Source: Chryseobacterium oryctis (GTDB taxonomy: Bacteria; Bacteroidota; Bacteroidia; Flavobacteriales; Weeksellaceae). Taken from it: a stretch of 64,000 bases of DNA. The translations under genes were made by a program, and so were the position numbers. Position 1 is the stretch's first letter. Every line of letters starts with the position of its first letter. The notes under the pieces are model-generated. The model was not told the origin of the DNA, did not search any database, and saw only the letters and a program-made list of their open reading frames with translations. Shown in pieces: positions 9,018 through 18,386 of this stretch. The stretch is from contig NZ_JAPDHV010000003.1 of NCBI RefSeq assembly GCF_025971925.1, positions 248,001 through 312,000 on the forward strand, read 5' to 3'.

Positions 9018-9659
9018 TTAAACAAACACCTCCCCTATAATTTTAGACACTTCATTGTATTTTGTAGCAGGAAAAAGATGAGTACCCCCTTTTATTACAT
9101 AATCAGGTTTTGAGTTTTTAATCGGAAAAACAATATCTCTATCCGCCAAAATCTGAATAACACCAGGAGTTTCTTCAAATTTCCATTCTGATATTTTCTC
9201 GATTGACCATTTTAAATAATATGGGTCTTTTACTCTGAAATATTGTAAAACTTTAGGATTTTTAGAGTCAAAAAACTTTCTTAACACTCCATAAATACGA
9301 GTTGTTTTATCATTAAAGAAAGTAACAGGAAGTATTTTGGGGATTTTTGTAATCTCTCCGGCTTTTATCAATTTAGATTTTTCTTTATCAGATTTAATAC
9401 TTCCTAAAATCACTACTTTTTCAGCAGGTTTTATTTTATTAATCTCCTGAACAATAATTCCTCCAAAAGAATATCCCAACAAACAGAAAGGTTCACTTGT
9501 ATCAATTTTTGAAGCCATTCTTTCTACATATGACGAAAATTCTTCATCTTTCTGTGGAATCAACCAATCTATAAATACAATTTCATGTTTTTCAGGGAAT
9601 TTTAACTTTTCTAAAACTTTAAAATCTGCCCCTAATCCACTTACTATATAAATCTTCAT
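9018..9659 (-). CDS. Alpha/beta hydrolase of unknown substrate
   Basis: A 213-residue small alpha/beta hydrolase. The nucleophile elbow is GYSFGG (about residues 63-68, Ser nucleophile), and a late His lies in KGGTHLFP. An ADRDIVFP segment may provide the acid. No signal peptide, so it acts in the cytoplasm. It lacks a lid domain of any size. It stands alone, separated from the upstream YceI gene by a terminator. The fold is clear; the substrate is not. Confidence 0.8.
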   Translation of the reverse strand: MKIYIVSGLGADFKVLEKLKFPEKHEIVFIDWLIPQKDEEFSSYVERMASKIDTSEPFCLLGYSFGGIIVQEINKIKPAEKVVILGSIKSDKEKSKLIKAGEITKIPKILPVTFFNDKTTRIYGVLRKFFDSKNPKVLQYFRVKDPYYLKWSIEKISEWKFEETPGVIQILADRDIVFPIKNSKPDYVIKGGTHLFPATKYNEVSKIIGEVFV

Positions 9660-9735
9660 ATTAATAAAATAAAAAGCATTTTGAGGATATTTTTAAATAA
9701 GATTATCTCTCAACTTTTAAACAAAATAAACAAAA

Positions 9736-9761
9736 AATGAGCAATTAAAAAACTGCTCATT
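9736..9761 (-). terminator. Terminator of the first YceI gene
   Basis: AATGAGCA (9736-9743) pairs with TGCTCATT (9754-9761); on the minus strand a run of T follows the stem. Confidence 0.65.
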
Positions 9762-9784
9762 GAATATTTGTAAAGATATCTTTC

Positions 9785-10411
9785 CTATTTCTTTTTTACA
9801 GGAACTCTGTTTTCGTTGTCCAATTTTTCTGTTGAAATTTTGAACTGAATATCCATTTCATTTTTGATGAAATAATCTTTCAAAGAAGACTGATAGAATA
9901 CTTTGAAATCTCTTCTGTTTAATGAGAATTTAGCAGATTCAATCACTACTGTAAACTGCGTGATATAAACATTCGCAGGGAAAGAAATCGTTTTTCTTAC
10001 TCCTTTAATTGTTACATCTCCATATACTGTAGAATTGTACTCACTGTTTGCTAATGGTATAATTTTAGTCAAGTGAAATTTTGCAGTCGGGAATTTTTTA
10101 ACTTCAAAAAAGTTTGTGCTTTTCAAATCATTAGTAAGCTTTACCTGATCTTCATCTGAAACATCTCCGGCCATCAAACTTCTCATATCAATAATAAATT
10201 CACCATCAATCATTACCGTTTTATCAAAGTTGAATTTACCACTTTTAAGTTTCACCGTACCTGAATGTGAAGAAGCCTCAGTTTTCACAACTTTATATCC
10301 CCACCATCTAATCTCCGATGAGGTAACTTTTACCACCTTATCACCTTTCTTTTGAGCAAAAACAAATGATATGCAGGTACACATCATAGCAAACAATAGT
10401 AATCTTTTCAT
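9785..10411 (-). CDS. YceI-family periplasmic lipid-binding protein (longer paralogue)
   Basis: A 208-residue exported protein (signal peptide about residues 1-19, ending in CISFVFA). The mature part is a YceI-like beta-barrel lipocalin fold, with the WWGYKV entry motif, SGTVKLKSG, and TAKFHLTKI, expected to bind a long amphiphile such as an isoprenoid quinone. A short Lys-rich tail (VPVKKK) ends the protein. The next gene upstream is a shorter paralogue with the same motifs in the same order, pointing to tandem duplication. The two are separated by a terminator. Confidence 0.88.
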   Translation of the reverse strand: MKRLLLFAMMCTCISFVFAQKKGDKVVKVTSSEIRWWGYKVVKTEASSHSGTVKLKSGKFNFDKTVMIDGEFIIDMRSLMAGDVSDEDQVKLTNDLKSTNFFEVKKFPTAKFHLTKIIPLANSEYNSTVYGDVTIKGVRKTISFPANVYITQFTVVIESAKFSLNRRDFKVFYQSSLKDYFIKNEMDIQFKISTEKLDNENRVPVKKK

Positions 10412-10443
10412 TCTTTTTTATTTACAATTCAACAAAAATAAAA

Positions 10444-10468
10444 AAAAGTGTAGAACTTCTACACTTTT
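10444..10468 (-). terminator. Terminator of the second YceI gene
   Basis: Arms AAAAGTGTAG (10444-10453) and CTACACTTTT (10459-10468) with a five-base loop, followed by T residues on the minus strand. Confidence 0.7.
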
Positions 10469-10489
10469 AACAATCTTTTTTTGATTAAT

Positions 10490-11056
10490 TTATTTAGCAG
10501 TTACCTTTACAAGCATATCGATGTCATCTTTAATAAAAACATCTTGCATTGAAGACTTGTAAGCAACATCAAATTTTTGTCTGTCAAAAGAGAATTTATT
10601 TGAAACCAAATTCACCACTCCTTTGCTGTAAGAAATTTTAGCAGGGAAAGAAACCTTATTCGTTTTTCCTTTTACCGTTAAATCTCCGGTTACCAAAGAG
10701 CTGTAAATTTTATCTTTATTTTTCTTTACACTTGTAATTTTAAAAGTTGCAGTTGGGAATTTATCAACTTCAAAGAAATCTCCATTTTTAAGGTGTCCAT
10801 TTAATTTTTGTTGGTATTCTCCCGAAAGGTCAGTTGCATTAATAGAAGTCATGTCTAAAACAAAACTACCTCCTACTAATTGATTTCCTTTCATAACCAA
10901 ATCTCCAGACTTCACCCCTACTGTTCCGTCGTGTGAACTAGCCTCAGATTTTGCAATTTTGTATCCCCACCAATGAACATCAGATGCTACTACTTTTTTT
11001 GACTGACCAAAAGCTAAACCACTAGCTAAAACCGCTAATAATAATATTTTTTTCAT
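10490..11056 (-). CDS. YceI-family periplasmic lipid-binding protein (shorter paralogue)
   Basis: A 188-residue exported protein with signal peptide MKKILLLAVLASGLAFG and a YceI barrel (HWWGYKI, SHDGTVGVKSG, FPTATFKITS, FSFDRQKFDV). It lines up along its whole length with the YceI protein just downstream on the same strand, which has a longer Lys-rich tail. Likely binds a lipid or isoprenoid in the periplasm; the ligand is unknown. An independent promoter is likely because a terminator separates the two copies. Confidence 0.88.
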   Translation of the reverse strand: MKKILLLAVLASGLAFGQSKKVVASDVHWWGYKIAKSEASSHDGTVGVKSGDLVMKGNQLVGGSFVLDMTSINATDLSGEYQQKLNGHLKNGDFFEVDKFPTATFKITSVKKNKDKIYSSLVTGDLTVKGKTNKVSFPAKISYSKGVVNLVSNKFSFDRQKFDVAYKSSMQDVFIKDDIDMLVKVTAK

Positions 11057-11173
11057 TTGAATAAGTTATTTACCTTGTTTAATGGTGCAAATGTAATATA
11101 CTTATTTGATAGATTTCATTGATGTACATCAATAAAGTCAATTATTTTTATGAATAATATCATTTCATAAAAA

Positions 11174-11195
11174 AACTCCGAATTTCTTCGGAGTC
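11174..11195 (-). terminator. Terminator of glucokinase gene
   Basis: ACTCCGA (11175-11181) pairs with TCGGAGT (11188-11194), with T residues on the minus-strand 3' side. Confidence 0.65.
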
Positions 11196-11199
11196 TGTT

Positions 11200-12249
11200 T
11201 TATTCTTGATAATAAACCGTATAGAGTGCTATACCATTCAATCCTGTCTGATTTGTTTTAATAAGATAAATTGGAGTGTTTCTCAACATATTTTCCATCT
11301 TATCACTTATTTTAAATTTCTCGTAGAATTTATCTTTATTAATATAATCTTTTATCATCTGTGGGATATCACCTGAAATAAGCAATCCTCCCGTTGCTTT
11401 TAATTTTAATGTAAGGTTATTCGCCTCCCTTGCCAAAAATTCTATGAAAGTATCCAATGCTATTTTACAAACCAAAACATCATCTTCAACTGCTGCTTTA
11501 TACAATTCTTCCACAAAATTCCCGTTTGAAAAGCGTTCTGATAACCATTCTGGCTCAGGATGTCTTTTTACATCTCTCAAAAACCTATAAATATTGAATA
11601 ATCCCGTTTTAGAAAGCACATTTTCCCAGCTTACAATTCCGTAAATATTATTTAAAAACTGATAAAATTCAACCTCTACATTTGTTCTAGGCGAAAATTC
11701 CGAATGTCCTCCTTCTGTAGCAAATGGTCTTAAAAATTTTCCATCAAAGAAATATCCTGCTTCTCCCAGACCATTTCCTGGCGCTAAAATAGCCACATTT
11801 CCTTTCTCAAGGTGACCACTTGTATAGATAGGTTCAAGATCATTATCCTCAACAAGGCTCATTCCGTATGCCGAAGCTTCAAGGTCATTAAGCATTTCTA
11901 CTTTTTCAAACCCAAAATCTTTTTTGAATTCTTCCACATCAAGCTCCCATCCCAATCTTGCAGGATTACTTTTACCTTCAAGAACCGGCCCTGGAACAGC
12001 AATTCCCAAACGTTTTATATTTTCAAGATTATTTTCCTGAATAAAGCTTTTCAAGATATCTGAAAGTGAAGAAAACTCTGTGGTTGTATAGGTCTTTTGA
12101 ATTTTGGTTTCAATTCCTCCATTAGCAGAAATAAAATAGCCTAAAGTGGAAAAATCTTCACGAAGATTTGCCCCAATAATAGAAACATTATCATTATTAG
12201 TACTCTCTACACCTGGTAAATAAAGCGGAAATTTTGGATTCAAATTCAT
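11200..12249 (-). CDS. glk: Glucokinase (Glk family)
   Basis: A 349-residue cytoplasmic kinase phosphorylating glucose with ATP. It has the Glk-family segments RLGIAVPGPV, LNDLEASAYG, LAPGNGLGEAGY and the sugar-binding TEGGHSEFSPR, followed by a C-terminal helical part with GGLLISGDIP. It is of the bacterial Glk type rather than the ROK repressor type, since no HTH or zinc-binding cysteines are seen. ATG 12249 is chosen over the codon at 12267, because a TATATTTG promoter box lies at 12265-12272 and an earlier start would fall within the promoter. Confidence 0.88.
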   Translation of the reverse strand: MNLNPKFPLYLPGVESTNNDNVSIIGANLREDFSTLGYFISANGGIETKIQKTYTTTEFSSLSDILKSFIQENNLENIKRLGIAVPGPVLEGKSNPARLGWELDVEEFKKDFGFEKVEMLNDLEASAYGMSLVEDNDLEPIYTSGHLEKGNVAILAPGNGLGEAGYFFDGKFLRPFATEGGHSEFSPRTNVEVEFYQFLNNIYGIVSWENVLSKTGLFNIYRFLRDVKRHPEPEWLSERFSNGNFVEELYKAAVEDDVLVCKIALDTFIEFLAREANNLTLKLKATGGLLISGDIPQMIKDYINKDKFYEKFKISDKMENMLRNTPIYLIKTNQTGLNGIALYTVYYQE

Positions 12250-12264
12250 AATCTCAAATTTTAT

Positions 12265-12272
12265 CAAATATA
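12265..12272 (-). promoter_or_regulatory. -7 box for glucokinase
   Basis: TATATTTG on the minus strand, an exact TAnnTTTG match, about 16 bases upstream of the chosen start. No convincing -33 TTTG is seen at the usual distance. Confidence 0.45.
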
Positions 12273-12307
12273 ATAATAGTTTTCGTAAAATCTTTTCGGT
12301 AAATAAA

Positions 12308-12336
12308 AAACCTTTTCAAAAAAAATGAAAAGGTTT
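12308..12336 (-). terminator. Terminator of the outer-membrane barrel gene
   Basis: AAACCTTTTC (12308-12317) pairs with GAAAAGGTTT (12327-12336), A-rich loop; T-rich on the minus-strand 3' side. Confidence 0.6.
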
Positions 12337-12365
12337 GGTTAATAATTGCTTATATTTAAATCTAA

Positions 12366-12929
12366 CTACTTTCCTAATGGAATATTATACGAAAATCCTA
12401 CCCCAATGTTCCCCACATTGTAGTCTTGATCCACCAAATCTCCCTTACTTCCTGTAAATACCTTCTGATATTGTAAGAAGAAATTCCAATCTCTGTTGTG
12501 GTATCCGATTTCCGGTTTAATGTAAAATCCTCCGTCTGGTCTGTCAACCGTAGTATTAGAAGCTACTTTGTCATCACCGACAAGAAAACCGTATCCTAAA
12601 TCTGTCCCGAAATAGAATCCTGTTTGTTTTGGATAAATTCTGATTAAAGCACCTACAGGTATTACTCCAACATCATTATTTTTATATCCGTTATTATCTT
12701 TACCAAAATAGTGTGTATAACCTGTTGCAATACCTAATCCAAAACCGGGCGTGATTAAGTTTTGATACGCCACATCTACTCCTACAGCAGCAGAAGCATT
12801 ATCCGCAGGAACTGCTAAACCAACATTCGCACCAACTTTAATCATATTATTCATCTGTGCACTCTGTGCGCTCACTACACCTGCCGTCAAAATTCCGGCT
12901 AGTAAGATTGCCTGTTTAAACATTTTCAT
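12366..12929 (-). CDS. Outer-membrane beta-barrel protein
   Basis: A 187-residue exported protein with a signal peptide (about residues 1-21, ending SAQ) and alternating hydrophobic/polar strands rich in Gly, Tyr and Phe, ending in the strand GFSYNIPLGK. This is the pattern of a small eight-stranded outer-membrane barrel. No peptidoglycan-binding OmpA domain follows. The start could also be the Met two codons further in. It has its own long upstream region (12930-13148) and a terminator, so it is probably a single-gene unit. Function unknown beyond membrane location. Confidence 0.75.
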   Translation of the reverse strand: MKMFKQAILLAGILTAGVVSAQSAQMNNMIKVGANVGLAVPADNASAAVGVDVAYQNLITPGFGLGIATGYTHYFGKDNNGYKNNDVGVIPVGALIRIYPKQTGFYFGTDLGYGFLVGDDKVASNTTVDRPDGGFYIKPEIGYHNRDWNFFLQYQKVFTGSKGDLVDQDYNVGNIGVGFSYNIPLGK

Positions 12930-13148
12930 AACTCCAATTTTAAGTTTTACTCCCCAAAAAGTGTAAAAATCGTGCCAAGAAAGGCTTTTTAATCCATTTT
13001 AACATTTATGCAATACATAAAATAATGATTGACAAATAATTACATTTAATTAAAATCAAATAAACGTTTAATTAATTAACAAATAAAATTAATAACAAGT
13101 ATCTATAGTAATTTGCAAAGTCCCCAAACTACAAAATTTCATAAACTA

Positions 13149-13182
13149 AAAAGAGACTATCATTTAATGAACAGTCTCTTTT
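13149..13182 (-). terminator. Terminator of the 43-residue small protein gene
   Basis: AAAAGAGACT (13149-13158) pairs with AGTCTCTTTT (13173-13182) with a 14-base loop. Confidence 0.6.
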
Positions 13183-13208
13183 ATATAATTCTAAAATTTA
13201 AAATTCTT

Positions 13209-13340
13209 TTAGTTTGAAGCTGGAAGTTGTTTTTTTCCTTCTCCTTTTTTCTCTAACTTTTCAGATACTTTTTTAATTACAAATTCAATTACCATAGGTG
13301 CAACAATTGCAAGTACAGCTTTTAATATTCTGGATTTCAT
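13209..13340 (-). CDS. Small basic protein of 43 residues, unknown function
   Basis: ATG at 13338-13340 opens a frame ending in TAA at 13209-13211. The product begins MKSRILKAVLAIVAPMVIEF: an amphipathic or single membrane helix (about residues 5-22) followed by a highly charged Lys/Glu segment and a short Pro/Asn tail. A hairpin terminator lies 27 bases downstream, so this looks like a real single-gene unit between the barrel protein and the WYL regulator. It may be a membrane-associated small protein; nothing in the sequence says what it does. Confidence 0.55.
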   Translation of the reverse strand: MKSRILKAVLAIVAPMVIEFVIKKVSEKLEKKGEGKKQLPASN

Positions 13341-13391
13341 AATGTTTATTTTTTTGTGATTAATACAATTTCTAAGCCATAAAAAAATAAA

Positions 13392-14411
13392 TCAATTTTC
13401 ATCCTCCAAAATAAGATTCTCGTAATTTTTCTTAGCCGTCTTGAATTTTTCCTGCAGTCGAATCCTCAATTTTCTTGGTTTATGAACAATTAAGGATTCT
13501 CCGAAACCCAAAAGAAGTCTTTCTAATTCAAAATTCAACTGAACACAAATTTTAAAAATTGTTCCGTCATTTGACTCATTCACAATTTCCTGACTTGCAT
13601 GAAAAGGCTTCGTTTTTACGTAAGGCGCATTTGAAGAATCAACAAAGAAAACTACATTTCTCGGAGCCATGCTCTCGGAAACCGTAACTCCTACAACATC
13701 TTTAAAATATTCATCCCCATCAAGATTTTTGTCAATATATTCAGTTTTTTCATCCAACTCAATGGTTTCCATTCTATCTAAAGCCAGATTGTACATTTTT
13801 CCTTTATAAAGACAAATCAAAAACCATCGGTTATTATATTCTTTCAACAATTGAGGATGAACCGTATACAAATCTGATGCTCTGGCTTTAAAACTTTTAT
13901 AGCTAATTCTTAAAACCTTCTTATTCAAAATAGCATCATACAGCGTATCAATATGCTCCAGCCCTTTTAATTGTTCATTTTTATCCAAATGAATAATTGA
14001 CTTTTGGCTGGTTGAATGAATAGAATCTTCCAACTTCTGAATAACCCCATTCATTTCTTTAAACATCGAAAAATCTTTAAATTGTTTAAGAATCTGAACC
14101 GCATTGTTCATTGCTTTCAAATCACTTTCATTCACAGAAATATTATGAATACTATAATCTGGGTCACTGTATCTGTAATATCTTCTTTCATACACCTCAA
14201 TCGGTGCTTCATATCCGAACTTTTCGCTACGCATATTCTGCAAATCGAGCTGAACGGTTCTTTTACTTACAAAGGATTCTTTGCCTTCAAACTCAAATAA
14301 AGCCTCAGAACAAGCATCTATTAAATCTTCTAAAGTATATTTTCGATATTTGTTTTTCAGACATTTATCTAATGTTTTATAACGGATAAGTGCATTTTTA
14401 TTAGATGACAT
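13392..14411 (-). CDS. WYL-domain transcriptional regulator
   Basis: A 339-residue regulator with an N-terminal helix-turn-helix region (about 1-70, with SKRTVQLDLQNMR as a recognition-helix-like segment), a linker, and a WYL domain (about 145-230; SYKSFKARASDLYTVHP then the NRWFLICLYKG and ALDRMETIEL segments) with a C-terminal WCX extension. WYL domains are thought to bind nucleic acid or nucleotide ligands and often control RNA-repair, CRISPR or DNA-damage loci. The frame extends upstream to 14483, but those codons lie in a palindromic repeat, so ATG 14411 is chosen. It faces away from the RtcB operon, with HopJ in between. Confidence 0.85.
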   Translation of the reverse strand: MSSNKNALIRYKTLDKCLKNKYRKYTLEDLIDACSEALFEFEGKESFVSKRTVQLDLQNMRSEKFGYEAPIEVYERRYYRYSDPDYSIHNISVNESDLKAMNNAVQILKQFKDFSMFKEMNGVIQKLEDSIHSTSQKSIIHLDKNEQLKGLEHIDTLYDAILNKKVLRISYKSFKARASDLYTVHPQLLKEYNNRWFLICLYKGKMYNLALDRMETIELDEKTEYIDKNLDGDEYFKDVVGVTVSESMAPRNVVFFVDSSNAPYVKTKPFHASQEIVNESNDGTIFKICVQLNFELERLLLGFGESLIVHKPRKLRIRLQEKFKTAKKNYENLILEDEN

Positions 14412-14446
14412 GGTGTTTGTGTTTTTATTATTAGTGATAGCAAACT

Positions 14447-14525
14447 TGTCATTCCGACGAAATGAAGAATCCTTTTTTTTCAATCAGATTCTTCATTACA
14501 CTTTGTTTCATTCAGAATGACAAAT
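14447..14525. repeat. Imperfect inverted repeat of a dispersed Flavobacteriia type
   Basis: The left arm TTGTCATTCCGACGAA plus ATGAAGAATC (about 14447-14471) is mirrored by GATTCTTCATTACA plus TTCATTCAGAATGACAAA (about 14487-14525). The arms end in matching GTCATTC termini. I recognise this GTCATTC-ending palindrome as a repeated intergenic element in related genomes; copy number could not be checked. It lies between the WYL and HopJ genes and may fold in the transcript as a terminator or processing signal. Confidence 0.6.
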
Positions 14526-14548
14526 AAATTGTTTTTACAGACTGAAAA

Positions 14549-14881
14549 CTATTTTTTAGTCAGCGCTTCACCTTCAAAAGAAATTCCTTCCCAGCCAAAT
14601 TCAATAAAATTTCTGATATTCTGATGGTCTGTTCCTTCCGGATTTTTAAGAACATCTTCTTTGTAAAACTCTCCGAAAAGATTCAATGTATCTTCTTTTG
14701 ATAAATTATTGATTTTAGCAAAACTGAAAACCTTACAAGAACCATTATTCTGATTTTCTTCATTTACAGTGTTTCCGTTACTAAATTTAGTCGGTTTAAA
14801 ATCAAAATTTTCATCTATATAAGCAATTACCTCTTTAAATTGAATTGTTTCTGGTGAAGTTTTTAATTGTTCTACTATCAT
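14549..14881 (-). CDS. HopJ-type effector-family protein (function unknown)
   Basis: A 110-residue cytoplasmic protein matching the HopJ family (named after a Pseudomonas syringae type III effector), with FKEVIAYIDENFDFKPT near the N-terminus, the SCKVFSFAKI core, and a C-terminal NIRNFIEFGWEGISFEG. Homologues are common in free-living bacteria without type III secretion, so an effector role here is unlikely. The gene is divergent from rtcB with a 98-base intergenic region and lies upstream of the WYL regulator on the same strand, so it may belong to the RNA-repair island by position. Confidence 0.8.
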   Translation of the reverse strand: MIVEQLKTSPETIQFKEVIAYIDENFDFKPTKFSNGNTVNEENQNNGSCKVFSFAKINNLSKEDTLNLFGEFYKEDVLKNPEGTDHQNIRNFIEFGWEGISFEGEALTKK

Positions 14882-14897
14882 TTTTCTAAATTTTAAT

Positions 14898-17122
<2,225 letters not shown>

Positions 17123-17133
17123 GGAACAAAAAC

Positions 17134-17874
17134 ATGAAAAATATAATAGCTCTTTCTCCCATGTATACGGAGGACAGCAACAATTTGAAAAAAGCATCCC
17201 TCAATTCACCTTACGAACTGAGCCGTTTCAATGCGAAATGGAATGTTCCTGAAGAATTTCGTGCAGATGTAATTGGAGTGTATGGTGAAGATATTTACGC
17301 TGAAATTGTGGCTGAACAATGTAATCTAACCTTAGCCAAACCTGATGACGATTGGCTTTCAAAGATTTCTGAAGAATTTACAAAACGTAAAATTTCCTAC
17401 GGAAAGCTTAAGGATTTTGTACATAAAGAAAATATTTTCATCAAATGTTCTGATTTTAAAAGCTTCAAAGCTGGAGTTTTCGATAAAGTGACAAATATCA
17501 AAGGTTTTGATACCCTTGATTTAGAGAGTGCCGTTTTCATTTCCGAAGTCGTAGAATGGGAACTTGAAGTAAGATGCTTTGTATTAAATAGTAAAATAGA
17601 AACCTATTCTTCTTATTGGCGGAATGATGCTTTCGACACCAATCCTCTTTCTGAAATGGAAGAAAAAGATATGTTTGAGTTTTTCAACAATTTCATCAAA
17701 CAATATTCTGAAACACTTCCAAAAGCTATTGTCCTTGATTTTGGAATCATCAAAGAAAAAGGTTGGGCTCTCATTGAAGCGAATCCGGCTTGGTGTTCGG
17801 GTTTGTATGCTTGTGACGCGGAAAAAGCTCTGGAAGTTGTAGTGAAAAGCTGTGCGAAAAATATAAAACTATGA
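17134..17874 (+). CDS. ATP-grasp enzyme of the R2K-like clade
   Basis: A 246-residue protein whose C-terminal half carries ATP-grasp features: FISEVVEWELEVRCFVL (nucleotide/metal region), then AIVLDFGIIKEKG and ALIEANPAW with the Mg2+-binding Glu and Asn. The N-terminal half is poorly conserved. It resembles the RimK-like ATP-grasp proteins called R2K in conflict-related operons. These enzymes make acyl-phosphate intermediates to form amide or similar bonds; the substrate here is unknown. It follows the first RlaP gene by 11 bases and overlaps the next gene by four bases (ATGA), so it is part of the RtcB operon. Confidence 0.75.
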   Translation: MKNIIALSPMYTEDSNNLKKASLNSPYELSRFNAKWNVPEEFRADVIGVYGEDIYAEIVAEQCNLTLAKPDDDWLSKISEEFTKRKISYGKLKDFVHKENIFIKCSDFKSFKAGVFDKVTNIKGFDTLDLESAVFISEVVEWELEVRCFVLNSKIETYSSYWRNDAFDTNPLSEMEEKDMFEFFNNFIKQYSETLPKAIVLDFGIIKEKGWALIEANPAWCSGLYACDAEKALEVVVKSCAKNIKL

Positions 17875-18353
17875 ATAATTTACCACAATATAGAATTATT
17901 GAAAATGAACAATTAAAATTACATCCCGATTATTTATTTGCTTATTCTTTTAGCGATGGGTTTACAATGCATCTTTTTGGATTTGATTTATTAATTGAGA
18001 ATTCTGGTAAGGCTCATTTAACTTCTAAGGGTTTTATGTTAGAGGGTAAACATGAAGTTATAGAAAAAACTCCAAATTTTATAGAAAACTTTTTATTTTA
18101 TTTAGATGAAAACCCTTTTCCTTTTGAGAATTACAGTTTTAATTACGACATAGGTATGACAGATATTGGTTCTCAACAAATTTTCATTAATTGGAATGAC
18201 AAATCTTATTATTTCTTTATTGAGGGAACTGGAACATTTTTTCTCGATAATGATACTTCGGAATGGAAAACAAAACTTTTCAAACTCCAAAAAAAGCTAC
18301 TAAAAATAGCCTTACAAGAAAGAAAATTATTAATATCAAAAGGTAATAAATAA
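17871..18353 (+). CDS. Unknown protein inside the RNA-repair operon
   Basis: A 160-residue protein, rich in Phe, Tyr and Asn, without signal peptide or membrane helix. It shows alternating beta-like segments (residues about 20-125: FAYSFSDGFTMHLFGFD, QQIFINWNDKSYYFF) and a C-terminal basic helix ending in SKGNK. The family is not recognised; the pattern resembles small SMI1/immunity-like folds, but no defining motif was seen. Translation is coupled to the ATP-grasp gene through an ATGA overlap. Its GC content appears lower than that of its neighbours by eye. Function should not be assumed from the operon alone. Confidence 0.6.
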   Translation: MNNLPQYRIIENEQLKLHPDYLFAYSFSDGFTMHLFGFDLLIENSGKAHLTSKGFMLEGKHEVIEKTPNFIENFLFYLDENPFPFENYSFNYDIGMTDIGSQQIFINWNDKSYYFFIEGTGTFFLDNDTSEWKTKLFKLQKKLLKIALQERKLLISKGNK

Positions 18354-18386
18354 ATCCAATATTTTATTTAATTAAAAAATTACGGA

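Noticed and set aside
14412..14483. Upstream extension of the WYL regulator
   Set aside because: The codons come from a palindromic repeat (peptide SFRRND), and ATG 14411 begins the conserved domain.
14549..14881. Type III secretion effector
   Set aside because: HopJ-family proteins occur widely in bacteria lacking type III secretion and no such system is seen here.
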